A DNA stretch of 34,289 bases from Cyanothece sp. SIO2G6 (lineage in GTDB: Bacteria; Cyanobacteriota; Cyanobacteriia; CAKZMO01): positions 1 through 34,289 of the forward strand of contig JAAHGY010000012.1 of NCBI GenBank assembly GCA_010672345.1. The letters are read 5' to 3'. Made by a program: the position numbers and the translations under genes. This document shows positions 19,701 through 29,890 of this stretch, in pieces. Every line of letters begins with the position of its first letter. The stretch's first letter is position 1. The notes beneath the pieces are model-generated. The model was not told where the DNA came from, did no database searches, and saw nothing but the letters and a program-made list of their open reading frames with translations.

Positions 19701-22700
19701 GCAACTCCGCTTGCCATTTTCACCTCAAATCCGCTTTGAGTCTTGTTTACAAACCAATATCCCCGCCCACCAGAATGACCACCGCCTGTTTGGAATCAAC
19801 ATTGTAGCGGCGGCATCTTACATGGGATTGACCTTATTAGCAGCACAAAAGGGGTTGAACAGTGTAGCTTGTAAGCTGACCGATGTGTTCTTCCATCGAC
19901 CATTAGTATTGCCAGAAGAGGGGAATTGCACCGTCCAATTTGTCACCGGAACTGAAGCGACCCAAACTGCAACAGACTTTGAAATTATCAGTTTGGATAC
20001 GGGCAAGGATGCGGCCCATTCCCATCAGGATCAAGCTTGGACCCGCCACGTCAGCGGTCAAATTCAATCACGGTCTCAACCTACGCCTACTACAGCGGAT
20101 GCTCTGGTTGGGAGCGATGGCGCAACGCCTCTCCCAAGGGAAGATCGCCCCATAATTCAGCAACGCTGTCCAAATATAATCACCGGACAAGAGTTCTACG
20201 ATCGCTTTAATGCCTTGGGCTATACTCTGGGTTCCTCATTCCGCTGGCTCAACCAAGTGTGGATGGGGGATGGTGAGGCACTGGGCTGTTTAGAATTGCC
20301 GCAACTGCCGGATAATCCAGATGACTACTCTTTCTATCCAGGGTTAATTGACTCCTGTTTTCACGTTTTGGGACTGTGCCAAGGATGGAATGCACTGGCG
20401 GCAGCGACGGAAATGACTGATATTTCCATTCCCTTTCACATTGAAACATTTGAGTTTTGGCGATCGCCAACGGTACAGTCAGCCAAAGGCCAAAAACTTT
20501 GGTGTTATGGTCGGTTGACTCCAGCGGATCACCTGCCAGACGACAGCTTTATGGGAGATCTGGCGATCGCGGATGATGACGGTCAACTAGTGGCCCAAAT
20601 TATCGGCTTCGAGGTGCGGCGCATTTCCCGTGCGGCCCTGCGCCAGAGTTTACAACCCAGCTTGAGCGATTGGTACTATCGGCAGGAGTGGGTACCTGCT
20701 GCTACAACTTCAGCATTGCCTGCAACTCCAGCATTGGGTTCCTGGCTGCTTTTCTTACCCAGCAACGGAAGCGCTGATGGGTTGGTGAATGCACTTTGCC
20801 AGCAGGGACAGCATTGTGTTTGTGTCTATCCTGGTTTCAATTACCAAATTTTAGCAGCCGCCGGGAGTGACGGTGCGGTACAGCGAGTCCAGCTTAATCC
20901 CAGTGATCCGGCTTCGTTTCAAAAGTTATTCCAGTTCCTAAATTTGTCCCAACCCTTGACAGGTATTCTGCATCTGTGGAGTTTGGAGACAAGTCAAGCG
21001 GATGCTGACAGCATTAACGTAGCGATGCTGGATCAGGCACAGCAACTCGGCTGTGGCAGTGTGCTGTACCTCGTGCAAGCATTAGCCACTTCGGTTGGGA
21101 CTAGCAACAATTTGAGTCTCAACCACCCCCTCCAGTTGTGGCTGATGACTCAGCAGGTTCACCGCGTGGGTGATGGGAATCAACCCGATCGCTTGCAGGT
21201 GGAACAGGCTCCACTGTGGGGGATGGCACGGGCGATCGCCCTCGAATACCCCGACATCACCTGTCGCTGTGTAGATTTGGCAGCAGGAGCGATCGCCCCC
21301 CAACTCGCACAACTCCTGCCAGAATGTTTCAATCCAGATGGCGAAAATCAGATTGCTTACCGGGATAACACCCGCTTTGTCGCACGATTACAGCGTCAGG
21401 TTACGTCCGGTGTTGCAAGAACTGAGGGATCAGATCAACTATTGCTCTCAGCTAACAGTACTTACTGGATTACAGGCGGATTGGGCGCTTTAGGCTTGCA
21501 ACTGGCGGAGTGGCTGGTACAGCAAGGCGCACGGCATTTGGTACTCACAGGTCGCCGTGCCCCATCTGATGTGGCCCAAGGCACTATCCAGACTTTGGAC
21601 GCTGCTGGGGCTGCTATCACGGTGGTTGCTGCTGACGTGACCCGATCGCACGATGTTGTCGGTGTGGTTGATCGCATTACCCAAACCCTGCCACCTCTCA
21701 AAGGTGTGATTCATGCGGCGGGGGTTTTGGCTGATGGCACGTTGCAGCAGATGGAATGGTCCCAGTTCCAGCAAGTGTTAGCGCCCAAAGTAGCGGGTGC
21801 GTGGAATTTACACCAAGCGACTCAAGATTGTACCCTTGACTTTTTTGTTTGTTTTTCGTCCATCGCTGCTGTCCTCGGTTCTCCAGGGCAAGGCAACTAT
21901 GCAGCAGCGAATCAATTTCTCGATGCTTTGATGCACGAACGGCAACGGTTGGGCCTACCGGGACTCAGCCTCAATTGGGGACCGTGGGCATCAGGAGGCA
22001 TGGCTGCTCAGTTGGAAGAGGTGCAGCACGCGAGATTGCAGGCTCAGGGAATTGGGGCGATCGCTCCCGCACAAGGGTTCCAAGCCTTAGCCCACTGGCT
22101 CAATGTTGCGTTATCCCAAACCAAGGAAAGTCACGCCAATTCCTTAACCCCTGCCCAAGTCGGCATTTTCGATGTGGACTGGTCCCGCTTTGCCACCACT
22201 GTATCCGCAGGGGCATCCGGGTTGCCGTTACTGCGGGAATTGATCCCCACTGGTGCAGAATCCTTGGGTGTGACAGAGGACAGCAATCGGGGTCCGTGGT
22301 TACTGGAACAATTGCAAACGGCGGCGATCGCACAACGACAACAGATGTTACTAACAGAAGTGCGGGGACAGGTGGCGCGGGTGCTGAAGTTGAAGCAGCC
22401 AGAACAGATCGGCCTCCGGGCCGGGTTGTTCGATCTGGGGGTAGATTCCCTCATGGCAATGGAATTGAAGAAGGATTTGGAGACTAGCTTAGGTTGTACC
22501 GTTCGCTCCACATTGTTGTTTGACTATCCCACCTTGGAAGCCTTGGTCAACTATTTGATCCAAGATGTTATCGATCTGTCCTTTGATGGCCCAACTGACA
22601 GCACCGACGCTGATGGGTCAGAAGATTTATCCACGGTTCCCACGACTGAAACGCTGACTTTTGACCTCTTATCTCCGCTCCCATCCACCGAGCCTACTGC

Positions 22701-22779
22701 CACCGACGATTTATCCGACGATGAACTCGCTGACCTTTTAGCCCAAAAGCTAGAGGCGTTAGGAGGAATCAATCTATGA
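16738..22779 (+). CDS. PKS2: KS-AT-DH-KR-ACP (malonyl-type AT)
   Basis: DTSCSSS / EAHGTGT / KTNFGHLE intact; AT GHSVGEY and [17 protein letters not shown] and [21 protein letters not shown] and [25 protein letters not shown] immediately follows the PKS1 stop (taaatg). Confidence 0.95.
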   Translation: MNTVPTQSSGFASDLSADHQQRIFTALKKARTQIEELQRRQREPIAIIGIGCRFPGGVTNSEQYWELLRNGVDAITEVPANRWSLEQYYHENPDIPGKHYSRYGGFIDDIDQFDPQFFGISPREAAAMDPQQRLLLEVCWEALEHAGIAPDRVQGSLTAAIFGIGMEEYAQFSLDSGDPNQIDAYSSLGNTRSIGAGRVSYVLGLNGPTLFLDTSCSSSILAVHLACQSLRSREANLALAGGVNLMLTPVGSIGFSKLKALAPDGRCKTFDASADGYARGEGCGIVVLKRLSDAIADNDTILACIRGSAANHDGRSNGLTAPNGLAQEALLRRAVESAGVDPADIHYVEAHGTGTSLGDPIELVALGNVLGQKRQNPLKVGSVKTNFGHLETAAGVAALIKTVLALHHRQVPPHLHFHTPNPYIPWDRLPIQVATELQPWPADQPLLAGVSSFGMSGTNVHAILEAGSVYQPSDSNDGDSLTLDLSDSSPHLLPLSAKTEAALLALVTRYVDHLDSHPESDLADLCYSAGIGRSPFDHRLTILASDRPDLHQQLRSLATGLHQPTTDTTHHLNSNESDSRSPRIAFLFTGQGSQYTNMGQQLYNRYPVFRQALDRCNDILNAYLDQPLLEILFPNTATFQHPTSKSKIQNPKSKIDQTAYTQPALFAIEYALAQLWLSWGIQPRLVMGHSVGEYVAACIAGVFSLEDGLKLIAARGRLMQQLPAGGTMMAVMATAEQVEPFLQDTSGTVEIAAYNGPNSLVLTGDEGAIATLATKLESAGHKIKPLQVSHAFHSFLMEPMLAEFGAIARQITFHAPQIPVVSNVTGAIASAELTQPEYWVNHVRQAVRFAQGMTAAFKECDTFVEIGPKPILLGMGRQCLPENLSADDPLQDTGRWLPSLRPDHNVRPDHNVCPDHNDIEVMLNSLAQLWVQGSTVDWHGVYQGQTCRRVTLPTYPFQRQCYWVEPPSPRNSITSTAVAPDYHPLLGQQLRLPFSPQIRFESCLQTNIPAHQNDHRLFGINIVAAASYMGLTLLAAQKGLNSVACKLTDVFFHRPLVLPEEGNCTVQFVTGTEATQTATDFEIISLDTGKDAAHSHQDQAWTRHVSGQIQSRSQPTPTTADALVGSDGATPLPREDRPIIQQRCPNIITGQEFYDRFNALGYTLGSSFRWLNQVWMGDGEALGCLELPQLPDNPDDYSFYPGLIDSCFHVLGLCQGWNALAAATEMTDISIPFHIETFEFWRSPTVQSAKGQKLWCYGRLTPADHLPDDSFMGDLAIADDDGQLVAQIIGFEVRRISRAALRQSLQPSLSDWYYRQEWVPAATTSALPATPALGSWLLFLPSNGSADGLVNALCQQGQHCVCVYPGFNYQILAAAGSDGAVQRVQLNPSDPASFQKLFQFLNLSQPLTGILHLWSLETSQADADSINVAMLDQAQQLGCGSVLYLVQALATSVGTSNNLSLNHPLQLWLMTQQVHRVGDGNQPDRLQVEQAPLWGMARAIALEYPDITCRCVDLAAGAIAPQLAQLLPECFNPDGENQIAYRDNTRFVARLQRQVTSGVARTEGSDQLLLSANSTYWITGGLGALGLQLAEWLVQQGARHLVLTGRRAPSDVAQGTIQTLDAAGAAITVVAADVTRSHDVVGVVDRITQTLPPLKGVIHAAGVLADGTLQQMEWSQFQQVLAPKVAGAWNLHQATQDCTLDFFVCFSSIAAVLGSPGQGNYAAANQFLDALMHERQRLGLPGLSLNWGPWASGGMAAQLEEVQHARLQAQGIGAIAPAQGFQALAHWLNVALSQTKESHANSLTPAQVGIFDVDWSRFATTVSAGASGLPLLRELIPTGAESLGVTEDSNRGPWLLEQLQTAAIAQRQQMLLTEVRGQVARVLKLKQPEQIGLRAGLFDLGVDSLMAMELKKDLETSLGCTVRSTLLFDYPTLEALVNYLIQDVIDLSFDGPTDSTDADGSEDLSTVPTTETLTFDLLSPLPSTEPTATDDLSDDELADLLAQKLEALGGINL
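18668..18702 (+). repeat. Five perfect copies of CAAAATC inside the PKS2 AT coding region
   Basis: (caaaatc)x5, in frame as [11 protein letters not shown]. Confidence 0.95.
19438..19491 (+). repeat. 18-nt tandem repeat x3 at the C-terminal end of the PKS2 AT
   Basis: cgtcctgaccacaatgta cgtcccgaccacaatgta tgtcccgaccacaatgat ([18 protein letters not shown]). Confidence 0.95.
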
Positions 22780-25700
22780 GTCAACCCACCCCTAGTTCCA
22801 TGAATCCATCCAATTCGACAAGCCCTGCCAACACCACCGTCAGTGACAGCAACGCCACCCAGCGCCATGGGAATGATGGTAGCAGTCGCTATCGTGCCCT
22901 GATGCAACAGGCGATCGCTCAACTGGATACCCTCCAATCCCAGGTGGATACACTCAAATATCAGCAGCGAGAACCGATCGCCATCATCGGCATGTCCTGT
23001 CGCTTTCCGGGTGGAGTGGATTCTCCCGACACATTTTGGCAATTGTTGCGTGATGGGGTGGACGCGATTGATGAAGTCCCGGCTAACCGCTGGACTATTG
23101 ATGATTATTACGATCCCACCCCCAAAGCTTCCGGCAAAATGATCAGCCGCGACGGGGGGTTTTTGGACCGAGTAGATGAATTTGACAGTCAGTTCTTCCG
23201 TATCGCTCCCCGTGAAGTTCAGAGCCTTGATCCCCAGCAGCGCTTGCTTTTGGAAGTGAGTTGGGAAGCGCTGGAACATGCCTATCAAATTCCCGATGAC
23301 TTGTTCCAAAGTCTCACTGGAGTGTTCATGGGCATGAGCGGTAGCGATTATTTGCAACGTCTCCTCCATAGTCAACAGCCTCCGGATGGCTACTTTGGCA
23401 CAGGCAACACCTTCAGCGCGGCTGTGGGCCGGATTTCCTACATTTTGGGGCTGACCGGACCCAGTTTTGCCGTGGATACCGCTTGCTCCTCCTCCTTATT
23501 ATCGGTCCATCTTGCCTGCGAAAGTCTGCGACGACAGGAATGTAACTTGGCGTTGGCGGGAGGTGTAAATTTACTGCTGGCTCCTTTCGTTAACATGACC
23601 TTTTCCGCAGCGGGAATGCTGTCCCCTGATGGGCGCTGTAAGACCTTTGATGCCAGGGCCAATGGTTATGTGCGGGGCGAAGGCTGTGGTGTGATCGTGT
23701 TGAAACGGTTGTCGGAAGCGATCGCCCACCAAGACAACATTCTCGCGGTGATTCGCGGCAGTGCGGTCAACCAGGATGGTCCCAGTGGTGGCCTGACGGT
23801 GCCCAACGGTCCCTCCCAGGTGAGCGTCATTCGCCAAGCTTTGCAGAATGGTGGCGTTGATCCCAAAATGGTCAGCTATATCGAAGCCCACGGCACAGGT
23901 ACCTCCTTGGGCGATCCAATTGAAGTGGCAGCATTGGGAGACGTGTTTGGTAAGGGGCGATCGCCAGAGCAACCATTATTATTAGGCTCCGTCAAAACCA
24001 ACGTCGGTCACTTGGAAGCCGCTGCCGGAATTGCCGGACTGATGAAAGTGGTACTACAACTCCAGCATCAAGAAATTGCTCCCCACCTCCATTTTCAGCA
24101 ACCCAGTCCCCACATCGACTGGGACCAAATGTCCATCACCATTCCCACCCAAGCCACTCCCTGGCAACCAATCGAGGACAAACGCATCGCTGGAGTTAGT
24201 TCCTTCAGTTTCAGCGGCACCAACGCCCACATTATTCTGGAGTCCGCCCCAGCCATTACCGCATCCACGGTTACATCCGAACAACCCCAAAATCTAGCCC
24301 CGTCCTCTCACTATCTCCTTCCCCTCGCTGCCCAAACAAAAGCCGCCCTCAGCGATTTGATTTTGGCTTACCAACAGCATCTCGATCGCCATCCCAATCT
24401 GGGACTGCAAGACCTCTGTGGTACCGCCAGCACTACCCGCTCTGCCTTTCCCCACCGTGTCACTCTCGTCGCTTACCAGCGCACTAACCTCCTCTCATTG
24501 CTGCAAACCCTTCGCGCCAGCACCGACGATCCCAATATCGCCACAAGTGACACCACTGCGCCCATCAACAAAATTGCTTTCCTCTTCACAGGTCAAGGCT
24601 CCCAATATCTCAACATGGGTCGCCAACTCTACGAAACCCAGCCCGTTTTCCGCCAAACCCTCGACCATTGCAACGAAATTCTCAATCAATATCTTGATCA
24701 ACCCTTACTAGAAATCTTATATCCCCAACTCTCCAACTCCAAAATCCAAAGTCCAAAATCCAAAATTGACCAAACCGCCTACACCCAACCCGCCCTCTTC
24801 GCCATCGAATATGCCCTGGCTCAATTGTGGTTGTCTTGGGGAATTAAACCTGCGATCGCCCTTGGTCACAGTGTCGGTGAATACGTCGCCGCCTGCATCG
24901 CCGGGGTGTTTAGCCTAGAAGATGGTCTCAAGTTGATTGCGGCACGGGGACGATTAATGCAGCAGTTACCGTCCGGTGGCACGATGATGGCAGTGATGGC
25001 GACGGTGGAACAGGTGGAGCCGCTGTTAGCCACGATGTCTGGACGGGTGGAAATTGCGGCCTATAACGGACCCAGGAGTTTGGTGCTGACGGGAGAGACA
25101 GAGGCGATCGCCACTATTGCCACCAAACTAGATGCTGCTGGATGCAAAACCAAACCATTGCCAGTCTCCCACGCCTTTCACTCTGTGTTGATGGAACCAA
25201 TGTTGGCGGAGTTTGGGGCGATCGCCCGTCAAATCACCTATCATCTGCCTCAAATCTCGGTGGTATCCAATGTTACGGGAGCGATCGCCTCAGAAGAGCT
25301 GACTAAGCCAGAATACTGGGTGAATCATGTCCGCCAAGCGGTGCGGTTTGCCCAGGGAATCTCGGTTGTTTTTGCCGAATGTGACACTCTCTTAGAGATT
25401 GGTCCCAAGCCGATTTTGCTAGGCATGGGTTGCCAGTGCTGGCCCGACGATTTCGCCCCAGAACATCCATTGCAAGGGAATCAGCGGTGGTTGCCTTCTC
25501 TGCGTCCTGACCACGACGACTGGCAAGTGATGTTGCAAAGTCTGGGTCAGTTCTGGGTGCAAGGCGCGACCGTGGACTGGTCTCAGGTTTATGCCCCGGA
25601 TACTTATCAGAAGGTGCCGTTGCCCACCTATCCGTTCCAGCGGCAGCGATATTGGGTGGAAGCGTTTAATCAGCCCAGTAGTGGCTCAAGCATGAGGGCG

Positions 25701-28700
25701 ATCGCTGGCAAATCCCACCCTCTCTTGGGTCGGCAATTATCTCTACCGGGTTCTAAGGAAATCCATTTTGAAGCTCGGATCAATCCCTTGGTGCCCATGT
25801 ATCTGGGGGATCACAAAATTTTTAATCGGGTGGTCTTTTTAGGAGCTGGCTATTTGGAAATGGCCTTGACCGCAGCGTCGCAGGTGTTCAAAACCCAAGA
25901 TCTAGTGCTGGAGCAGGTTAACTTTATCAGTGCGCTGATGCTGGCTGACAGCGGGAACGATACGGTGGTGCATCTGGTCTTCACGCTGGACCCGGATCAA
26001 GCTCAACAGGGCCGCTGGCAAATTTTCAGTTTGGCAAGCCGTGAAGATACTGCTGCGGCTGATCAAGGTTCGGAATCTGAAGAAACCTGGGTACTCCATG
26101 CCGAAGGGCGAGTTGTTGTAGAACAAACACCATCCACGCCGACTTCGGAATTGGCGCAACTCCAGGCTCAATTTACCGCCGAAGCAAGTCAGGACTTTTA
26201 CGACCAGCTTTTGGACTTAGCCTATGGTCCCCTGTTACGCAACATGCGGCAGGTGTGGCAGTCGCCGGGAGCAACTTTGAGCCAGAGTCAGCTACAGGAC
26301 GCATTGCTGTCTACGGCGAATGATTATCTCTTGCATCCGGCCCTGTTGGATAGCTGTTTCCAAACCATGTTCACATTGCTAAGCGAGTTGGATGTCAGCT
26401 ATGATGCGCCCTATTTACCGATTGGGTGCGATCGCCTCATTTTCCATCGTCCGCCCACGCTAGAGGTGTGGAGCCACGGACAAATGCGACCGTTGCAGCA
26501 GCCCAATCCGCCGACAGTGACCGCTGATGTCAAGTTATTTACGCCAGAGGGGGAGGCGATCGCCACCATTGAAGGGCTGAAGGCACGAAAAACCTCCGAA
26601 CGTATGTTATTTGGCACTCGTAACCAGGGGAACGAACTGCTGTATGGGGTGGAATGGCGTTCCCAGGCCCGGTTTGGTCAAACGCCCTATTCTGTTGCCC
26701 CACTGCCCCTCGCTGATGTGGCCCAACACATTGCTGCCCATCCCCATGGCATGATTTCTCGCAGTGATTTGGAGCGTTATGGCGAAAAGTTACTAAACCT
26801 GGAAACACTCAGTTTTGTCTATGTGGTGCAGGCATTCCACCATTTGGGTTGGCATCCCGCTGTGGGAGACGGGGTGACGACTGAGACAATGGCCCAAGCT
26901 TTGGGAGTGATTCCACAACATCATCGCCTCCTGCACCGCCTGTTGCAGATCTTGCAGGAAGAGGGGATTTTACAATTAGTCCAGGGAACGGAGCAATGGC
27001 AACTGTGCCAACCCCTACCTGATGTGAACCCTATCCAGTATAGTCAGGAATTGGCCCAGCAATACCCTGACATGGAAGCGGAGTTGGTTTTGCTCGATCG
27101 CTGTGCAGCCCAACTCAGTGGCGTGTTGCGGGGCACCGTGGACCCAATTGAACTGGTGTTCCCCAAGGGTGATCTGACTGCGGCGACCCAGCTTTATCAA
27201 AACTCGCCCGGTTCCCAGATCATGAATACTGTGGTGCAGCAAACCGTCAGCACGGCCATCGATCGCATTCCCAAGAGTCAGGGAGTGCGGCTGTTGGAAA
27301 TTGGAGCGGGAACGGGGGGAACCACCAGCTATGTGCTGCCTGCGCTGGACCCCAACCAAACCGAATACACGTTTACCGACATCGGTGCGCTGTTTACCAC
27401 CAAAGCTCAGGCTAAATTTAGTGATTATCCCAATGTCCGCTATCAAACCCTGGATATCGAGCGCGACCCCACGGACCAAGGGTTTGAGGTGCATCAGTAT
27501 GACGTGATTGTAGCGGCCAACGTCATCCACGCCACCGCAAATCTGGCCCAAACGATGGCTCATATTCAGCAGCTTTTGGCTCCGGGCGGCATCCTTGTGA
27601 TGTTGGAAGGCACCATGCCCCAGCGATGGTTAGACCTGATTTTTGGTCTGTTGGAAGGGTGGTGGCGCTTTGAGGATGTAGACCTGCGACCCAATTATCC
27701 CTTGCTCAATGGTCAGACCTGGACCCAACTGCTGACTCAGACTGGGTTTGAGCAGGTCGAGATTTTGCCAGACTACGCCGGAACGTCTACGCCCTTATCG
27801 TTCCAGTCAGTGGTGACAGCCCAAATGCCGACCGTTTTACCTGTTGAGAATTTGGCACCGATGCCCTTGCGCCAGTGGCTGATTTTGGCAGACGAACAGG
27901 GAGTAGGACAACAGCTTGCCCAGGAACTGCGGTCCCGTGGAGATGCCTGTGTGGTGGCGATCGCCGCTAAGCACTACACCAAAATCAATTCTACAGAAAT
28001 TCACCTGAATCCCCTCGACCCGTCCCAAATTCAGCAGTTGGTGGCAGAGAATGCCGTAGGGTTAACTGGGATAATTCAATGCTGGACGATGGACGGTTCG
28101 GCGGCAAATCTCACCAGTGAAGACTTGGCTCACCAGAACCAGCGAGGCTGTGGCAGTACCCTTGCCTTGGTACAAGCTTTAGTCAAAACCGAGTTCACCG
28201 AGTCTCCGCAACTGTGGATTGTTACTCAGGGAGCACAACCTGTGTTGGCAAATGGGGGTGAGAATGATGGAGCGGGAATTGCCCATGCCACCGTTTGGGG
28301 TTTGGGTAAAGTGATTGCATTGGAGCATCCCGAACTGCGATGTGGGCGGATTGATCTGGCTCCAAGCCATTCCCCAGACACTCAAGCCCAGCAACTCGCC
28401 TCAGAAATTCTAGCAACCACACCCGATGACCAAATTGTGCTACGCCAACAGCACCGCTACGTGCCGCGACTTATCCGCAGTCCCTATGCCCAAACCTCGA
28501 TAAATCAACCAATTCACTTGCGGGGCGATCGCACTTATTTGATCACTGGTGGTATGGGTGGCCTTGGTTTGCTGGTAGCTAATTGGATGGCAGAGCGAGG
28601 GGCAAAACATTTGGTATTGGTGGGGCGCAGTAGTCCTAAACCAGAGGCCCAGTCGCAAGTTGAGGCGTTGAGGACGATGGGAGTGGAAGTGGCGATCGCT

Positions 28701-29750
28701 CAAGCCGATGTCACGGATGCCGGGGCCATGTCCATTGTTATGGCGAGTATCCAGCAAAGTCACCCACCTCTAGGCGGCGTGATTCACTCCGTGGGTCTGC
28801 TCAAGGATGGTCTGTTGCAGCAGCAAACCTGGGAATTCTTTGAGTATGTGCTCCATCCCAAAGTATTGGGTGCATGGCATTTGCATCATCTCACCCAAGA
28901 TCAACCCCTTGATTTCTTTGTCCTGTTTTCCTCCATTGCTGGCCTGATGGGTTCACCTGGGCAAAGTAATCACTCTTCTGCGAATACTTTCTTGGATGCG
29001 TTGGCCCATTATCGTCGTCGTTTAGGACTACCAGGGCTGAGTTTACAGTTGGGGGCAGTTTCCGAAATTGGGTCAGCAGCAGCAATCCAGGCCGATGTTT
29101 CAGTGCAAAAGCGCGGCGTAGAACCCATCACTCCGGTCCAAGTGCTGGAAGCGTTGGAACTCAGTTTGACCCAGTCTGCGGTGGAAGTGGGTGTGGTGTC
29201 GATTAATTGGCCCGTGCAGATGCAGCAGTTTGGTCAGGTTCCGTTCTTAGCAGACTGGCATAGTCACGCCCAATCGACCACAGCCGCATCCGACATTTTG
29301 CAACAACTCCAGCAAGCCGAACCGGATGAGCGATCGGAATTGTTGGTCAATCACATTCGCCAGACGGTGGCCCAAGTTTTGGGATTTGGCAGGGAACAAA
29401 CGATTGGAGCGAACCAGGGATTCTTTGATGTGGGCATGGATTCCCTCACCTCTGTGGAATTGCGAAATCGGCTACAAACTGATCTCAATTGTACGCTTCC
29501 TCCCACCACCGCTTTTGACTATCCCACCGTGGCAGAACTCAGTGCCCATCTATTGGCTGAAGTGCTGGATTTACCCGATCCTGACACTGACGGTGCGGTC
29601 ACATCTGGGAATGTCTCTGGCTTGAATGATGTGCCGATTCAACCCGTGCCCCAAGCTGACATGTCCCAACCAGTGGATGCAGGGGCCGAAAGTCTCGATG
29701 ATCTGTCGGAAGACGAAATTGCGGCCCTACTGATGGCAGAGCTTAGCTAA
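22776..29750 (+). CDS. PKS3: KS-AT-DH-cMT-KR-ACP
   Basis: ATGA overlap with PKS2. KS motifs intact; AT GHSVGEY/HAFHS; DH DHKIFNRVVFLGAGYLEMAL; methyltransferase LLEIGAGTGGTTSYVLPAL...VIVAANVIHAT; KR TYLITGGMGGLG; ACP GMDSLTSVELRNRL. Confidence 0.95.
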   Translation: MSQPTPSSMNPSNSTSPANTTVSDSNATQRHGNDGSSRYRALMQQAIAQLDTLQSQVDTLKYQQREPIAIIGMSCRFPGGVDSPDTFWQLLRDGVDAIDEVPANRWTIDDYYDPTPKASGKMISRDGGFLDRVDEFDSQFFRIAPREVQSLDPQQRLLLEVSWEALEHAYQIPDDLFQSLTGVFMGMSGSDYLQRLLHSQQPPDGYFGTGNTFSAAVGRISYILGLTGPSFAVDTACSSSLLSVHLACESLRRQECNLALAGGVNLLLAPFVNMTFSAAGMLSPDGRCKTFDARANGYVRGEGCGVIVLKRLSEAIAHQDNILAVIRGSAVNQDGPSGGLTVPNGPSQVSVIRQALQNGGVDPKMVSYIEAHGTGTSLGDPIEVAALGDVFGKGRSPEQPLLLGSVKTNVGHLEAAAGIAGLMKVVLQLQHQEIAPHLHFQQPSPHIDWDQMSITIPTQATPWQPIEDKRIAGVSSFSFSGTNAHIILESAPAITASTVTSEQPQNLAPSSHYLLPLAAQTKAALSDLILAYQQHLDRHPNLGLQDLCGTASTTRSAFPHRVTLVAYQRTNLLSLLQTLRASTDDPNIATSDTTAPINKIAFLFTGQGSQYLNMGRQLYETQPVFRQTLDHCNEILNQYLDQPLLEILYPQLSNSKIQSPKSKIDQTAYTQPALFAIEYALAQLWLSWGIKPAIALGHSVGEYVAACIAGVFSLEDGLKLIAARGRLMQQLPSGGTMMAVMATVEQVEPLLATMSGRVEIAAYNGPRSLVLTGETEAIATIATKLDAAGCKTKPLPVSHAFHSVLMEPMLAEFGAIARQITYHLPQISVVSNVTGAIASEELTKPEYWVNHVRQAVRFAQGISVVFAECDTLLEIGPKPILLGMGCQCWPDDFAPEHPLQGNQRWLPSLRPDHDDWQVMLQSLGQFWVQGATVDWSQVYAPDTYQKVPLPTYPFQRQRYWVEAFNQPSSGSSMRAIAGKSHPLLGRQLSLPGSKEIHFEARINPLVPMYLGDHKIFNRVVFLGAGYLEMALTAASQVFKTQDLVLEQVNFISALMLADSGNDTVVHLVFTLDPDQAQQGRWQIFSLASREDTAAADQGSESEETWVLHAEGRVVVEQTPSTPTSELAQLQAQFTAEASQDFYDQLLDLAYGPLLRNMRQVWQSPGATLSQSQLQDALLSTANDYLLHPALLDSCFQTMFTLLSELDVSYDAPYLPIGCDRLIFHRPPTLEVWSHGQMRPLQQPNPPTVTADVKLFTPEGEAIATIEGLKARKTSERMLFGTRNQGNELLYGVEWRSQARFGQTPYSVAPLPLADVAQHIAAHPHGMISRSDLERYGEKLLNLETLSFVYVVQAFHHLGWHPAVGDGVTTETMAQALGVIPQHHRLLHRLLQILQEEGILQLVQGTEQWQLCQPLPDVNPIQYSQELAQQYPDMEAELVLLDRCAAQLSGVLRGTVDPIELVFPKGDLTAATQLYQNSPGSQIMNTVVQQTVSTAIDRIPKSQGVRLLEIGAGTGGTTSYVLPALDPNQTEYTFTDIGALFTTKAQAKFSDYPNVRYQTLDIERDPTDQGFEVHQYDVIVAANVIHATANLAQTMAHIQQLLAPGGILVMLEGTMPQRWLDLIFGLLEGWWRFEDVDLRPNYPLLNGQTWTQLLTQTGFEQVEILPDYAGTSTPLSFQSVVTAQMPTVLPVENLAPMPLRQWLILADEQGVGQQLAQELRSRGDACVVAIAAKHYTKINSTEIHLNPLDPSQIQQLVAENAVGLTGIIQCWTMDGSAANLTSEDLAHQNQRGCGSTLALVQALVKTEFTESPQLWIVTQGAQPVLANGGENDGAGIAHATVWGLGKVIALEHPELRCGRIDLAPSHSPDTQAQQLASEILATTPDDQIVLRQQHRYVPRLIRSPYAQTSINQPIHLRGDRTYLITGGMGGLGLLVANWMAERGAKHLVLVGRSSPKPEAQSQVEALRTMGVEVAIAQADVTDAGAMSIVMASIQQSHPPLGGVIHSVGLLKDGLLQQQTWEFFEYVLHPKVLGAWHLHHLTQDQPLDFFVLFSSIAGLMGSPGQSNHSSANTFLDALAHYRRRLGLPGLSLQLGAVSEIGSAAAIQADVSVQKRGVEPITPVQVLEALELSLTQSAVEVGVVSINWPVQMQQFGQVPFLADWHSHAQSTTAASDILQQLQQAEPDERSELLVNHIRQTVAQVLGFGREQTIGANQGFFDVGMDSLTSVELRNRLQTDLNCTLPPTTAFDYPTVAELSAHLLAEVLDLPDPDTDGAVTSGNVSGLNDVPIQPVPQADMSQPVDAGAESLDDLSEDEIAALLMAELS
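24740..24767 (+). repeat. CAAAATC-type heptamer array in the PKS3 AT
   Basis: caaaatc caaagtc caaaatc caaaatt. Confidence 0.9.
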
Positions 29751-29890
29751 GACTCAAGTATTTCGATGGGTTACGTTGTCGCTCTAGCGAAGCCATGCCG
29801 ACAGGCTATACCCATCCTACGCCTTATCCAACTACGCCTTATCCAACTAATCGGTCTAATATTTATCCTGTTCTCTCCATCCCAAGCACC

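Noticed and set aside
22551-23375. 274-aa minus ORF and other minus ORFs over the PKS genes (27015-27563, 30776-31294, 29771-30361)
   Set aside because: Antisense shadows of conserved PKS coding sequence; similar shadow ORFs recur over each KS.
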